From Nitrosomonas sp. Nm84 (lineage in GTDB: Bacteria > Pseudomonadota > Gammaproteobacteria > Burkholderiales > Nitrosomonadaceae): a stretch of DNA of 64,000 nucleotides. Shown in pieces: positions 1 through 10,101 of the stretch. The stretch's first letter is position 1, and the number at the start of each line of letters is the position of its first letter. Both the position numbers and the translations under genes were made by a program. The notes beneath the pieces were generated by a model. It saw nothing but the letters and a program-made list of their open reading frames with translations, searched no databases and was not told the origin of the DNA. The DNA lies in contig NZ_QJJP01000004.1 in the NCBI RefSeq assembly GCF_003201565.1, positions 62,001 to 126,000 on the forward strand, written 5' to 3'.

Positions 1-1
1 A

Positions 2-427
2 ATTAAAACACGTGCTGCGTTGATTCGCGGCAGCAGCGTCAAATTGCGCCCGGATTTTCTGGCGCTGAATCCGCGCTCGACAAACACCGGCGACTGCCGC
101 AAAAACTCTGACGGCATTGTCCGCACCCAAACATTCCGTATCAATGACTTACCCTACGATTATGCGGTACCGATGCTGACAGGCTGGGATCTTTCCTACG
201 AATGCGAAAATCAGCAGGTACAACGAGCTGGCATCTGGATCCATGACATCCATTTTGACCCAAGATCCAGCAGCATGGAATATAAAGTGTCGTCGATTCT
301 GCGCGACCAAGACGGCGCACCCGGCTTTAATGCTGCGCACCGCATCACGGTACTGGGGCTAAATCGCATACTCCCACCGGCTCAGCGCAGCGCACCGGAA
401 ATCAATATCAGGATTAGAGGGCACTGA
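2..427 (+). CDS. C-terminal part of an unidentified protein, cut by the window edge
   Basis: The reading frame is open from the first bases of the window to a TGA at 425-427, so the true start lies outside; a TTG at 20 is available but has no ribosome binding site in view. The visible 141 residues are soluble and have no membrane segment. They include paired cysteines (around DCRKN and YECEN) and a Trp-rich stretch (GWDLSYECEN, AGIWIHDIHFD) that suggests a beta-rich fold. I do not recognise the family and assign no function. The gene ends 88 bp before the convergent fragment at 515. Confidence 0.55.
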   Translation: MKTRAALIRGSSVKLRPDFLALNPRSTNTGDCRKNSDGIVRTQTFRINDLPYDYAVPMLTGWDLSYECENQQVQRAGIWIHDIHFDPRSSSMEYKVSSILRDQDGAPGFNAAHRITVLGLNRILPPAQRSAPEINIRIRGH

Positions 428-514
428 CGGGCAGTCAGCGCATTTAAGGCAAAGCTGGGTTGCTACATTCCAATTTGTTCTCAATTTTCCCGCTGTTGTA
501 ACCAACGTCTGCCT

Positions 515-790
515 TTATGAGTCAAGCGATAGCGTTGCGTTGGGCTGCACGGTGTTTCCATCAGACTCGACCACATATCTTGATGAGCGGTTGTAGCGCT
601 CTTCTTTTTGCGCATCTCCTTTGGCAAGTGCTTCAAAAGTCCTTGAAAAGGAAGTCTTCATTAGTCTATTGAGTGCATAGCTGGCATAGACTTTGATCTT
701 TGGTTTGTTTGGATTAGAACCAAAATCAAAATCGCGATCCAAAGACTGAATACCATAACAGTTGTTGAGGCTAACCTTAAGCTTATTCAT
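515..790 (-). pseudogene. N-terminal fragment of an AAA-type ATPase, probably decayed
   Basis: This 91-codon frame has a good ribosome binding site (AGGGG about 8 bases before the ATG). It reads like the first 90 residues of the large AAA ATPases that begin with a LKNCYGI.SL...FDF segment followed by a P-loop of the form YA.NGLMKTSF. Here the loop region reads YASYALNRLMKTSF: the Gly is missing and extra residues are present, so nucleotide binding is unlikely. The frame then stops, where relatives usually continue for several hundred residues. I see no continuation in other frames. The call rests on remembered family appearance; it could instead be a short unrelated gene. Confidence 0.42.
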
Positions 791-855
791 AACGCGCCCC
801 TAAGCTCTTCCCTGTTTAATCATTCGACAAAATAGAATATCGAACCATAGCGCCA

Positions 856-3800
856 CTAACGTTCAACCAAAATCACCTCAACCGTCTCCACTTTACCATC
901 CCGCCGATATCGCAGTTCAGTTTTTTCCCCTGCCTTAAGCGTTCTTAAAATATTGGCATACGACGCCAAATCACTAATCGGTTGCCCAGCCAGTTGAGTC
1001 AAAATATCGCCTTGTTGTAGTCCCGCGAGCTGCGCCGGAGAGTCGGGGATGACGCTGTCCACGCGCACGCCGTCGCCTTGGTAGGAGAAGTCCGGCACGG
1101 TGCCGAGGCTGGTTTTGCGTTTGTCTTTGGTTTTTGCTTCTGTGGACTCGTCTTGCGTGTTCTGCGATTGTAAGGTAACGGTCAACGGTTCGATGCGGTT
1201 CGCCAGATATTCGGTAGCTTCCTTGAGGATGGCGGCGACTTTGACCAGTCCGGCGGTGTCGATTTTATCCACGGTGTCGCCGGGAGCGTGGTAATCCTCG
1301 TGTGCGCTGGCGAAAAACTGCACGGCGGGGATGCCGGCTTTGATGAATGCAGCCTGGTCGCTGGAGCCGAAATCATCTTGCACAGCATTAACGGGAATGC
1401 CGGTGACAAAGCCTGCGCCGCGGAAAACGTGCACCAATTCACGCGCACTGCCGGTGCCAAACAGGGTGACCGGATTGTTGCCCAGTCGTCCGACGGTATC
1501 CAGGTTCAGCATGGCCGCAATTTTTTCCACTGGAAAGTCTTTGGTGTTGTTGATGTAATGCTTGGAGCCGAGCAAGCCGGCTTCTTCACCGGTAAACGCT
1601 ATAAAAATGATGGTGCGTTCCGGCTGCCATTTGGGAACGATTTGCCGCGCCAGCTCCAGCATGACGGCGATGCCGCTGGCATTATCGTCCGCGCCGTAAT
1701 GAATTTTTCCTTGGTGGGCTGCGCGGACATCCGGCCAACCCATGCCTAGATGGTCATAATGTGCGCCGATGATGAGGCTTTGCCCGGCGAGTTGCGGATT
1801 GGTACCCGGTAAAATGCCGATGACATTGCGTAATGCGATGTTGCCTTTCGGTGCGCCGACATCCTGTTGCCAGTTCTGAAAATAACTGTTGTCATCACCG
1901 CCCGGCACCAGGTCAATCTGCTGAAATTGCTTGGCGATATAGGTTGCCGCGGTATCCAGTTCAGGGCTGCCGAGTTCGCGCCCCTTGAATGCCGCACTGG
2001 ATAGATGCGTGATATCGGCCAACATGCGAGCTTCGGAAAATACCGGTGGCAGCTCTGCCAATGCGCGGCGCGGTTTTGTGGTGCCAGCGTGAGCAGCAGT
2101 CACTGTTGCATGGTCTTTTTGCTGTATCAATTGGGTGAGCGGTGATTGCGTGACAGGCCACTGGCCTTTATGCACGTTGGCCAGCTCATCGCCGTTTTTA
2201 AATACCAAATAACTGTATTTGCGGTAGTGCGGCAATTTATTGGCTAATTCTGCAATCGCCTTGGGCTGATCGGAAGCTACCCATAACAGCGTTTTATCCG
2301 GGTTGGAGGGTTGCCTGGCCGTCAATACAATGGCGTGTTCAGTCTGCTGGTACGTTTGTTGATCGAGTTGCAGCTTGCCATGTTGATAAGCGACACCTTG
2401 TTCCGCTAAGGTGTCGAGTAGTGCGTTGCTGAATTTGTTTTGCCAGCCCATGATCCAAACCGTTCGGTCTGTGGGTAAAACAGGTAATTGATCGTCGGTG
2501 ATGACTTCCAGTGCGGCCGATTGGGTTTTTTGCCATTGCATCGCCAGTGAGCGATAGGCTTGCAGTATTTCCTTGTCAGCCTTTGCCGGTAGCACCAATA
2601 ATGGCTTTTCAGCACCGAATCCTTGCGACAACGCAGCAGGAATCTCGCGGCTATCCAAGCGTCTGAATACATCAAATTGCGGGTCGATGTCGATGCGCAC
2701 GGGGCGTGCGTGAAAATCCATTGCTATTTGGTGCGTCTTACCATCGAAAGTGATTTGCGATGAATGCGCTTGCGCTTCTCCTTCCAAAGTGACCGAAATG
2801 GGTATCGTCAACTGATACAACTCGCCGGGCTGGGTTTGTTCGAGTTGCGCTTTGAGCCTGAATCCTTGCGCAGTGGGCTCGGCTTTCGCATGGCGCAATA
2901 ATAGATTGGGAGCGCCGCTGCGATGCACCCATTGATCAAATTGCCGGGAGAGATCCTTGTCTGTCACTGTGCTGAATGTGGCCTTCAAGTCGTCAAAAGT
3001 CGCCTGCTTGAATTTGAATTGTTTATAAAACTGCCGCAACGCGCGCACAAAATCCTCATCACCTAATTCCTGGCGCAGCATATGGAAAAACATCATGGTT
3101 TTTCCATAGCCGACGGCTTCCGAGCTGGCACTATGCCGCGACACAAACTGAATAATTGGAAAATCCTTTTCCTTGTTGACAAAATCTGCGTATTTTTGCA
3201 GCACGTCACGGCGATATTCTTCGCCTTTGCCGCGTTGCTCGTTGACCAGATGATCGGCGAGATAGGCGGTCAATCCTTCCGCCCAGTTTCCTTTGGCATA
3301 ATCGACAAACACGCCGTTGCCCCAATAATTATGCAAAATTTCATGCGGGTACGAGGAATGCAGGATGAATGGGAAGCGAATCACCTTGGGGCCCAGCAGC
3401 GTAAAAGAAGGCATGCCGTAGCCGGTTTCCCAGAAATTTTCAACGAGCGCGAATTTCGTGTAAGGGTAGGGGCCGAGTAGCTTGTTGTACATGGCAATAT
3501 ATTGCGCCGTGGTATCCAGATATTTTTGTGCGAGCGCTTCATCGGCATTGCGCAGATAAACCAGCGCGTTCACCGCACCGGCGGATTGCGTGTAACGTTG
3601 ATAGCGCCCGGCAACGATGTAAATGTCATCCTGCGGTTGCTTTTCTTCCCAAGTTACCTGTTGGGTTGTCGGTGTTTTGTGTTCACGCACTAAAGTGCCC
3701 TGGCTGACGACATCCCAATCGACGGGTACCTGAATATCCAACTGAAACGACACCATGGCGTCGTCAAACTGCGGATACCAGGCAGTGGAATTCGCCAGAA

Positions 3801-4248
3801 AAATCCCTTCATTCGAGATGATGCCGGGGGTGTAACTGAAACTGCGCGCGTATTCCTGACCGGGGCCTTGTACCGGGTGATTAATGGTGCCATTGAAATG
3901 CAGGGTGAATGTTTTCTGCTGGGGCGGCAATGTGAGTGTGTAATGCTTTAACGGGATGGCTCTGTTCGAAGTCGCGTTACTCCCTCGCAGCGTGATTTTC
4001 GCGCCTTGAACTTCAGTGATCGTTAAACCGGCGTGCAGGCTGAAATCAAGCGTAATCGGTGTGCTGTGCTGCTGGAATTGCTCTGGCACGGCGATATGGT
4101 CTTTGACACGAATCTCAGAAATATCTGGTGCCAGCACAATTTCCATCTGATGCTGAAATGTTTGATTGTTGGCTGATACGATCATGCTATAGAGCATGCA
4201 ACTGACGACGGCAATCCACGTCACACTGAGGTTTATTAATTTTTGCAT
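856..4248 (-). CDS. Exported M1 aminopeptidase / M28 peptidase / PDZ fusion
   Basis: This is a 1130-residue exported zinc peptidase with two different catalytic domains in one chain. Residues 1-26 form a signal peptide. An M1 (gluzincin) domain follows, with HEILH at 302-306 and the third zinc ligand Glu324 in NWAEGL, the exact 18-residue spacing of the family. An M28 domain spans about 740-1015, with likely metal and catalytic residues His830, Asp854, Glu888/889, Asp917 and His987. A PDZ domain occupies about 1058-1130. M1 and M28 enzymes both remove N-terminal residues from peptides, so the protein probably degrades periplasmic peptides. It is divergent from the TolB-like gene at 4397 across about 150 bp that must hold both promoters. 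Both metal sites look complete. Confidence 0.9.
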   Translation of the reverse strand: MQKLINLSVTWIAVVSCMLYSMIVSANNQTFQHQMEIVLAPDISEIRVKDHIAVPEQFQQHSTPITLDFSLHAGLTITEVQGAKITLRGSNATSNRAIPLKHYTLTLPPQQKTFTLHFNGTINHPVQGPGQEYARSFSYTPGIISNEGIFLANSTAWYPQFDDAMVSFQLDIQVPVDWDVVSQGTLVREHKTPTTQQVTWEEKQPQDDIYIVAGRYQRYTQSAGAVNALVYLRNADEALAQKYLDTTAQYIAMYNKLLGPYPYTKFALVENFWETGYGMPSFTLLGPKVIRFPFILHSSYPHEILHNYWGNGVFVDYAKGNWAEGLTAYLADHLVNEQRGKGEEYRRDVLQKYADFVNKEKDFPIIQFVSRHSASSEAVGYGKTMMFFHMLRQELGDEDFVRALRQFYKQFKFKQATFDDLKATFSTVTDKDLSRQFDQWVHRSGAPNLLLRHAKAEPTAQGFRLKAQLEQTQPGELYQLTIPISVTLEGEAQAHSSQITFDGKTHQIAMDFHARPVRIDIDPQFDVFRRLDSREIPAALSQGFGAEKPLLVLPAKADKEILQAYRSLAMQWQKTQSAALEVITDDQLPVLPTDRTVWIMGWQNKFSNALLDTLAEQGVAYQHGKLQLDQQTYQQTEHAIVLTARQPSNPDKTLLWVASDQPKAIAELANKLPHYRKYSYLVFKNGDELANVHKGQWPVTQSPLTQLIQQKDHATVTAAHAGTTKPRRALAELPPVFSEARMLADITHLSSAAFKGRELGSPELDTAATYIAKQFQQIDLVPGGDDNSYFQNWQQDVGAPKGNIALRNVIGILPGTNPQLAGQSLIIGAHYDHLGMGWPDVRAAHQGKIHYGADDNASGIAVMLELARQIVPKWQPERTIIFIAFTGEEAGLLGSKHYINNTKDFPVEKIAAMLNLDTVGRLGNNPVTLFGTGSARELVHVFRGAGFVTGIPVNAVQDDFGSSDQAAFIKAGIPAVQFFASAHEDYHAPGDTVDKIDTAGLVKVAAILKEATEYLANRIEPLTVTLQSQNTQDESTEAKTKDKRKTSLGTVPDFSYQGDGVRVDSVIPDSPAQLAGLQQGDILTQLAGQPISDLASYANILRTLKAGEKTELRYRRDGKVETVEVILVER

Positions 4249-4396
4249 TCTTTTTATAGGGATAAGTTATTTATTCGAAGCATTGTGGCAGATACCGGTT
4301 ATTATCACCAAACGCATTCTATAACACATAATGTTTACTTTCCTTTTACAGCTATGTTTAAATGTTTTTCATTTAGCAATAGGGCTTGTAAGTCAA

Positions 4397-5512
4397 ATGA
4401 AACCAATGAAAAATTATATTCAAACTCCTTTCTTTACTGATTCTGCTGTCATCAGCAGCTTTTTATTACCACTGGCTTTCCTGGCGGTCAGCCATGCTGG
4501 TGCGGCGGACTTCATCACCGGCGAACAGCAGCTTTCCACCAAGGAGAAAAGAGCCGGCGAAGCGTATTACCGCCAAGACATGAAATGGATGGTTTATCAG
4601 GCGGAACTGTCCGATGACAATCCTTTTTACCAGATTTTCCTGAAAAATATTGCCAGCGGTACAGTGCAGCAGGTTTCGCCAGGAAATGGCAAAACCACGT
4701 GCGCGTGGGTTCATCCCGCGCAGGAAAAAGTGCTGTTTTCATCGACGCATGAAGATGTCGGGGCAAAAGCCAAGATGGATGCGGAAATCGAGCGCAGGAA
4801 ATCCGGCGAGCGGCAATCGTATGCATGGGATTACGATGAGTTTTATGACATCTACGAAACTGATTTTACCGGCGGGAAAATCAGAAATCTTACCAAAACG
4901 CTGGGATACGATGCAGAAGCCTCCTGGTCGCCGGACGGTAAGCTGATCGCTTTCGCTTCCAACCGCAGGGCGTATACGGAAAAATTATCCGATGAGGAAG
5001 CTGCGTTGTTCAAAGCTAATCCGTCTGCCATGATCGATATTTACATCATGGATGCGGATGGTTCCAACGTGAAACGATTAACGCACACCAAAACCTATGA
5101 TGGCGGCCCGTTTTTCAGTCCGGACGGAAAACGGATCGTGTGGCGGCGTTTTTCTGAGAATGGCCGGGATGCTGAAATTTTCACCATGAACATCGATGGA
5201 ACCGATCAGAAGCAAATCACGCGCTTGAATGTCATGTCGTGGGCGCCTTTTTATCATCCGTCCGGAAAATATGTCATTTTTGCGACGAATGTGCATGGAC
5301 ACCGCAATTTTGAACTGTACATCGTCGATGTCGATGGCCAGAAAGAACCGGTGCGCGTGACGGATAAAGAAGGTTTTGATGGATTGCCGGTATTTACGCC
5401 GGATGGCAATTATCTGACCTGGACCAGCGATCGTACGCCCGAGAAAAAGGGGCAATTGTTTCACGGCAAATGGGATCATCAGAAAGCACTGGAAAGCCTT
5501 TCGTTGAAATAA
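4397..5512 (+). CDS. Exported TolB-like beta-propeller protein (PD40 repeats)
   Basis: At least four PD40/WD40-like propeller repeats are visible, each with the SPDGK-type core: SWSPDGKLIAFASN, FFSPDGKRIVW, FYHPSGKYVIF and VFTPDGNYLTWTSD. This is the architecture of the TolB C-terminal domain and of many periplasmic binding propellers, but the N-terminal TolB domain is absent, so this is not TolB. The frame opens further upstream at 4331, but I place the start at the ATG at 4397 because the following residues form a signal peptide (basic start, hydrophobic core, cut near SHAGAADF); a second ATG at 4406 is equally possible. It is divergent from the M1/M28 peptidase and may act beside it in the periplasm. 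The substrate is unknown. Confidence 0.8.
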   Translation: MKPMKNYIQTPFFTDSAVISSFLLPLAFLAVSHAGAADFITGEQQLSTKEKRAGEAYYRQDMKWMVYQAELSDDNPFYQIFLKNIASGTVQQVSPGNGKTTCAWVHPAQEKVLFSSTHEDVGAKAKMDAEIERRKSGERQSYAWDYDEFYDIYETDFTGGKIRNLTKTLGYDAEASWSPDGKLIAFASNRRAYTEKLSDEEAALFKANPSAMIDIYIMDADGSNVKRLTHTKTYDGGPFFSPDGKRIVWRRFSENGRDAEIFTMNIDGTDQKQITRLNVMSWAPFYHPSGKYVIFATNVHGHRNFELYIVDVDGQKEPVRVTDKEGFDGLPVFTPDGNYLTWTSDRTPEKKGQLFHGKWDHQKALESLSLK

Positions 5513-5531
5513 TGACGGAAATTTTGTAGCC

Positions 5532-5580
5532 AATGTGTTGCCGGAGCGAAGAGATGGGCTCTTCGCCTTGCGGTCACATC
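5532..5580 (+). terminator. Long stem-loop between the propeller gene and the TIGR03032 gene
   Basis: Outer arms ATGTG/CACAT and inner arms GCGAAGAG/CTCTTCGC enclose a small loop, starting 20 bp after the stop of the propeller gene. There is no clear T-run after it, so it may be a weak or factor-assisted terminator or a processing and stability element. Confidence 0.4.
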
Positions 5581-5602
5581 AACCACTAGCCTGAATCAAT
5601 CC

Positions 5603-7072
5603 ATGACCCAACCATCGGCGCCCAACAATCCATCTGCTGTCACCATGCAGGCTTCCGACCAGCTTTATCAGTGGCTGGAAAGTGAGCAGATCAGCTTTGC
5701 TTTCACGACTTATCAGGCCAATCGCTTGTTTCTAGTCGGACGCAAGGAAAATGGCCATTTGGCCGTGAATGAGCGCCTGTTTGACAAGCCGATGGGCTTG
5801 TACGCCAGCGATGAGAATCTCTACATGGCGACCCGTTACCAGATTTGGCAACTGGAAAATCGTTTGGCACAAAGTGAGCAACAACATGGCTGTGATCGTT
5901 TGTATGTGCCCAGCCAATCCCATACCACGGGTGATTTGAATGTGCATGATGTCGTGGTCACGGAAGAGCAAAAGCTATTATTTATTAACACTGATTTCAG
6001 TTGTGTTGCTACCTTGCAACCAGGGTTCAGTTTCGCACCTGTGTGGAAACCGCCATTTATCACCAGGTTCGCAGCCGAAGATCGTTGTCACTTGAATGGC
6101 TTGGCCATGCAAGACGGAAAACCCACGTATGTGACCGCGTGCAGCGTCACAGACGAAGCGGCAGGCTGGCGCAATCATCGCCTGGATGGCGGGGTGGTGA
6201 TGCACATTCCCAGCAATGAAATCATCGCCACTGGCTTGTCCATGCCGCATTCGCCGCGCTGGTATCAAGGTAAATTGTGGCTGCTCAATTCCGGCACTGG
6301 CGAATTCGGTTATTTGGATGGCGATACATTTGTGCCGGTATTATTTTGCCCAGGTTTCGTGCGGGGTTTGGCCTTTTGGAAAAATTATGCCTTGGTTGGC
6401 TTATCAAAACTGCGCTCAAAAGTTTTTTCCGGTTTGTCGCTGGAGCAGCGGCTTGCGGCAGATAACATGACATCGCAATGCGGCCTGATGATTATTGATC
6501 TCAAGTCGGGCAATATCATCCACACGCTGACCATTGACGGCGTCGTGCAGGAATTGTTCGATGTCGTGGTGCTGCCGAATGTCCGTAAACCCAGAGCGCT
6601 GGGTTTCCAGGATGATGACATTGACCGCATGATCTCTTTTCCCGGTTCAGGGGGGATGATTGCGACCAAACCGACGGTAAAGCGCCCCGGTTTGAGTCAA
6701 CCGGTGCAGGTGCCCGGCGTGCCGCGCGCTTCACAATTGGATCAACCGGGCGAGCCGGCGATAAAGTATCAGAAAGTCTTTCATCTCACCCCGGAAAGTC
6801 TGCTTCCTTACGAAGCAATGACTTATCCCAGTTTGCAAAAACGCTGGCAAACACATCCGCAACGCGGCGAATTAGTGGGCATATCCGCATCAATTGCAGG
6901 CGAAATGATTGGTTTCGCCGTAGCGGAATGCTGGCAGGAAAACGAGCAACCGCACGTTGAGTTGCTGTCATCGTATGTTTTGCCCGCCTACCGGCATCAA
7001 CCAATTGAAAGGCAATTGCATCAGCACTTGCAGCAAGTGACGAATGATGTGGTGCAACGTGTTAAATCTTAG
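5603..7072 (+). CDS. TIGR03032-family protein with an acetyltransferase-like C-terminal tail
   Basis: Residues of about 20-340 match the TIGR03032 (DUF4915) family of uncharacterised soluble proteins. Typical stretches are VPSQSHTTGDLNVHDV, NGLAMQDGKPTYVTA, GLSMPHSPRWYQGKLW and LLNSGTGEFG, which fit a propeller-like fold. No signal peptide is seen, so it is probably cytoplasmic. After a Pro-rich linker (about 350-390), residues of about 395-480 resemble a degenerate GNAT acetyltransferase half (MIGFAVAE, then VELLSSYVLPAYR). The Gly-rich acetyl-CoA loop R-x-x-G-x-G/A is not intact (YRHQPIERQL), so activity is doubtful. The start is ATG 5603. The gene is convergent with the nuclease gene. Function unknown. 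Confidence 0.78.
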   Translation: MTQPSAPNNPSAVTMQASDQLYQWLESEQISFAFTTYQANRLFLVGRKENGHLAVNERLFDKPMGLYASDENLYMATRYQIWQLENRLAQSEQQHGCDRLYVPSQSHTTGDLNVHDVVVTEEQKLLFINTDFSCVATLQPGFSFAPVWKPPFITRFAAEDRCHLNGLAMQDGKPTYVTACSVTDEAAGWRNHRLDGGVVMHIPSNEIIATGLSMPHSPRWYQGKLWLLNSGTGEFGYLDGDTFVPVLFCPGFVRGLAFWKNYALVGLSKLRSKVFSGLSLEQRLAADNMTSQCGLMIIDLKSGNIIHTLTIDGVVQELFDVVVLPNVRKPRALGFQDDDIDRMISFPGSGGMIATKPTVKRPGLSQPVQVPGVPRASQLDQPGEPAIKYQKVFHLTPESLLPYEAMTYPSLQKRWQTHPQRGELVGISASIAGEMIGFAVAECWQENEQPHVELLSSYVLPAYRHQPIERQLHQHLQQVTNDVVQRVKS

Positions 7073-7160
7073 GATCTATTATTCGGATAGATGATATGTT
7101 GGATGAAAGATACTTCAACGAATTCGATGTGCTGACGTTGCGAATTACAATTTTAAGAGG

Positions 7161-7997
7161 CTACCGACTGATCAGTGCACTGGGATGTTGAATCAACATG
7201 GTGTAATAGTCTTTGTTGCGCGCGACCCAGCCGCGGATTTCGAGCGGTTTGCCAAGGTAAGTCGTTGGTGCGGGAAACAGCTTGAGATTGGTATTGGCGA
7301 TGCGTATATCAACCTTGTCACTAAAAATCAAGCGTGTGTATTTGCGGCTTTTCTTGATACTGACCGGAGTGCCGGTGAATCGTTGCCAGCCTTTGGTGTG
7401 ATTGGCAATCTGCGTAATGGGCCGGGACTGATACTCCGGCATTGACCAAATGCCCAGTTTGAGTTTTTCGGCGTGCTGTTGCGCTTGGATCAGCTTGTCG
7501 GTGTACAGTGAGTTAGGGGGAATGATACTGACGATCGCCAGACCATTCTCTAATAAAGCCAGGTTGAGGTGTTTGCCATCCGGTAAAAATACATGCGCCA
7601 ATAAGCGCTTATATTTATCCCGCTTTTCCTGATCAAATTCCAGATAAACCTTCTGGTCCTGCAATTGAGCTTGCAGCCACTTTTTTGCGGCAACACCCCC
7701 TGGTTCTTCCTCGCGCTGCTGGCTTTCGATTTCGGGCGTGTTGATTCCCAGTAAGCGGACGTGCTTTTTATCGTCTAATATAATCGTATCACCGTCATAA
7801 ACCCTGGCGACTTGATGCAATTGGCGGCTGGGCTGGCTGAGGATCTCGATTTGCCGGGCACCGACAGAAGGCTTGTCAGAATAAGTGACGCGTCCTTGAG
7901 GATCAACGTTGCGGTAAATTTCGGCCGCAAATCCAGTGGATGCGACAAGACAGAGGATCAGGTAGAGGATGAAATAATGCTGCTTGCTGAAAAACAT
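7161..7997 (-). CDS. Secreted DUF4124 / thermonuclease-family protein
   Basis: The protein starts with a signal peptide ending near TGFAAEIY. A DUF4124 segment (IYRNVDPQGRVTYSDKP) follows at about 26-43, then a staphylococcal-nuclease (SNase) domain at about 62-180. Active-site equivalents are visible: Asp70 in YDGDTI, the Arg/Glu pair in RLLGINTPEIE (about R81 and E89) and an Arg in DKYKRLLAHV (about R131). These enzymes hydrolyse DNA or RNA in the periplasm or outside the cell with calcium. About 100 further residues follow, a C-terminal extension of unknown role. The frame is open up to 8120, and ATG 8033 is an alternative start; I prefer 7997 because it puts the signal peptide at the N-terminus. 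No ribosome binding site settles the choice. Confidence 0.85.
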   Translation of the reverse strand: MFFSKQHYFILYLILCLVASTGFAAEIYRNVDPQGRVTYSDKPSVGARQIEILSQPSRQLHQVARVYDGDTIILDDKKHVRLLGINTPEIESQQREEEPGGVAAKKWLQAQLQDQKVYLEFDQEKRDKYKRLLAHVFLPDGKHLNLALLENGLAIVSIIPPNSLYTDKLIQAQQHAEKLKLGIWSMPEYQSRPITQIANHTKGWQRFTGTPVSIKKSRKYTRLIFSDKVDIRIANTNLKLFPAPTTYLGKPLEIRGWVARNKDYYTMLIQHPSALISR

Positions 7998-8177
7998 CGC
8001 AGGTATTTTCAAAAAATGGATTTTGGATAGCATATGGCACACATGATGCCATAATAGATTAACTCGTAGAATAGAGTAAAACAGAGCGGATTGACGCCTA
8101 TAAACTAGGCAGTCCCTCACAAAGTGATTGTGGGGGAGAAGCGCACAAAAATTCGCTGGATTAATGTGTCACTGTGA

Positions 8178-8888
8178 CTAATGAACGGGCGAATTGATAT
8201 TTGGATTTTTTCTGCGATACCTCAAAAAACCCAGCAGTCCCAATCCGGCTAACCACATGGCATAAGTTTCAGGTTCAGGAATCTGTGGTGGCGATGGTCC
8301 TTCAATACCGCCAGTTATTGTACCGCCGATGCCAAATTCACCACCGATTGCGCTGTTTAAGGCTGAGATGCCATCAGCGTTCAACAGGATGGAACGAAAT
8401 TCATTGCTATCGGAGGAATTGTAAATAAACGATCCATACGATACGCCGGTCATCAAGTCGTCATAAACGGCAGCATTGGTTCCTGTCGCATGCACTTCGG
8501 ACAATGGGGAAGTGACATCGAATAGCTGATAATCCACCGAGCTGCCCGCGACTGTGTAGGTGAATAAATTGAACGATGCCGAGGTTATGGTCCCACTGAT
8601 ACCTGATAGATCGAAGGTAAAGTAGTTGTTATGGTTGCCTGTAGTTGCAGTTGAACCGTGGCCAGCAAAGTAATTTTTGTTTGACGCATCATGACCGAAA
8701 TCGCTAGTCCACCAGCCGCTATCAGTGATTGGCACAAAAAAATCTCCACTGCTGGTGGTAATATTCAAGCTATTGGAACTATTGAGACTGCTATGACCAT
8801 AAACATACAAATCTGCCACTGCAGATCCCGACAACGAAATCCCGATAATAGATACCGCATAACCCAGTCTGCTTTTTAGATTCATCAC
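8178..8888 (-). CDS. PEP-CTERM sorted exported protein
   Basis: The 236-residue product has an N-terminal signal peptide (cut near SAVADLYVY). Its low-complexity Ser/Asn/Thr/Gly-rich body is typical of surface or matrix proteins. The C-terminus is a textbook PEP-CTERM sorting signal: PEPETYAMWLAGLGLLGF followed by the basic RYRRK. Such proteins are cut and passed to the surface by an EpsH/XrtA exosortase and are linked to exopolysaccharide and biofilm matrix; no exosortase gene is in this window. No enzymatic motif is visible and the exact role is unknown. It is transcribed away from the mla cluster. Confidence 0.9.
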   Translation of the reverse strand: MMNLKSRLGYAVSIIGISLSGSAVADLYVYGHSSLNSSNSLNITTSSGDFFVPITDSGWWTSDFGHDASNKNYFAGHGSTATTGNHNNYFTFDLSGISGTITSASFNLFTYTVAGSSVDYQLFDVTSPLSEVHATGTNAAVYDDLMTGVSYGSFIYNSSDSNEFRSILLNADGISALNSAIGGEFGIGGTITGGIEGPSPPQIPEPETYAMWLAGLGLLGFLRYRRKNPNINSPVH

Positions 8889-9198
8889 TGCTCCTCAGTT
8901 CGGTTGTTATTTGAGTAATCAACAAGATATATAGCAAAGATAACTTATATCACAATTTTGTTCAGACAGTATTTCAATTTCTAAGCATGTCAGTCGCCGA
9001 TTTTTTGCAAACGAGAAAATTGCGATGAAAGTCAACATAAGCCAAACTTCCGGAAGAAAGTAGATTAAAATTGGCGCTTATCGGATTTCAGGAATATTTA
9101 TCAGTTCATCGCGACACGTTTTATGGTTAAAATCAGACTGGTTCAGCTGATTGATGCTAATATCGGCGCCAGTTAAGTCTGCGATGAATACTTGTACG

Positions 9199-9228
9199 TT
9201 GACCAGGAATATTTTAATTCATTTAAAA
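9199..9228 (+). promoter_or_regulatory. Possible sigma-70 promoter of the mla cluster
   Basis: TTGACC at 9199-9204 and TTAAAA at 9223-9228, separated by 18 bases, lie 60 bp before mlaF. The -10 box is poor, so this is only a candidate. The rest of the 400-bp gap from 8889 to 9288 is AT-rich; apart from room for the opposite promoter of the PEP-CTERM gene I see nothing else in it. Confidence 0.3.
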
Positions 9229-9288
9229 ATCATGAGACTGTCGTTTGTTCGCTGTTTCTCCAAATAAATTTCACCATTAACATTTAGT

Positions 9289-10101
9289 ATGCCACCTGAA
9301 GTTCTCATTGAGGCTAATAACCTGAGTTTCTCCTACGACACGCGCCCGATTCTGAAAGGTATCGATATGTCCATGCGGCGTGGTCAGGTGGTCGCCATTA
9401 TGGGCGGTAGCGGGTCGGGTAAAACTACGTTGCTGAGACTGATCAGCGGCGCAATTCAGCCGACGTCCGGGCATGTGAAGTTTGCCGGAGAAGTGGTGCA
9501 TGAACTCAATCGTGATGCGCTGTTCAAGTTGCGGCGCAAGATGGGCATGTTGTTTCAGTTTGGTGCGTTGTTCACCGATTTGTCGGTGTTTGACAATGTC
9601 GCATTTCAAATACGCGAACATACCAATTTGCCGGAATCGATGATTCGCGATCTGGTGCTGATGAAATTAAATGCTGTCGGTTTGCGCGGTGCGCATCAGC
9701 TCATGCCCAATGCACTATCCGGTGGCATGGCGCGGCGCGTGGCGTTGGCGCGCTCTATCGCATTGGATCCGATGCTAATTATGTATGACGAACCGTTTAC
9801 CGGACTGGATCCGATCTCATTGAGCGTGATCGGGAATCTGATTCGCCGCTTGACCGATGCGCTAGGTATGACATCGATCGTAGTGACGCATGACGTGCAA
9901 GAATCCCTGAAAATTGTGGATTATGTTTACTTCATTGCAGATGGTGTGATCGCTGCGCAGGGTACGCCGAAAGAAGTGCGCGAATCGGTAGCACCGTTTG
10001 TGCACCAGTTTGTGCATGGTGAAGAAGATGGACCGGTACCGTTTCATTATCCGGCACAAACTTACCAAGAGGATTTGAAGTTGGAGGATACTTTTGCCTA
10101 G
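9289..10101 (+). CDS. mlaF: MlaF, ATPase of the phospholipid transport complex MlaFEDB
   Basis: This is a 270-residue ABC ATPase with Walker A (GGSGSGKTT, about 39-47), signature LSGGMARRVALARS, Walker B (LIMYDEPFTGLDP) and a switch His in VVTHDVQ. The LSGGM form and the order of the next genes identify it as MlaF (YrbF/Ttg2A). It powers movement of phospholipids between the inner membrane and the periplasmic carrier MlaC, keeping the outer leaflet of the outer membrane free of phospholipid. It is the first gene of a tight plus-strand operon, and its last 8 bases overlap mlaE. No clear ribosome binding site precedes the ATG. Confidence 0.95.
   Translation: MPPEVLIEANNLSFSYDTRPILKGIDMSMRRGQVVAIMGGSGSGKTTLLRLISGAIQPTSGHVKFAGEVVHELNRDALFKLRRKMGMLFQFGALFTDLSVFDNVAFQIREHTNLPESMIRDLVLMKLNAVGLRGAHQLMPNALSGGMARRVALARSIALDPMLIMYDEPFTGLDPISLSVIGNLIRRLTDALGMTSIVVTHDVQESLKIVDYVYFIADGVIAAQGTPKEVRESVAPFVHQFVHGEEDGPVPFHYPAQTYQEDLKLEDTFA

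Noticed and set aside
1288..1749. Plus-strand frame of 153 codons within the M1/M28 peptidase gene
   Set aside because: Antisense to the conserved M28 domain, with no supporting start signal.
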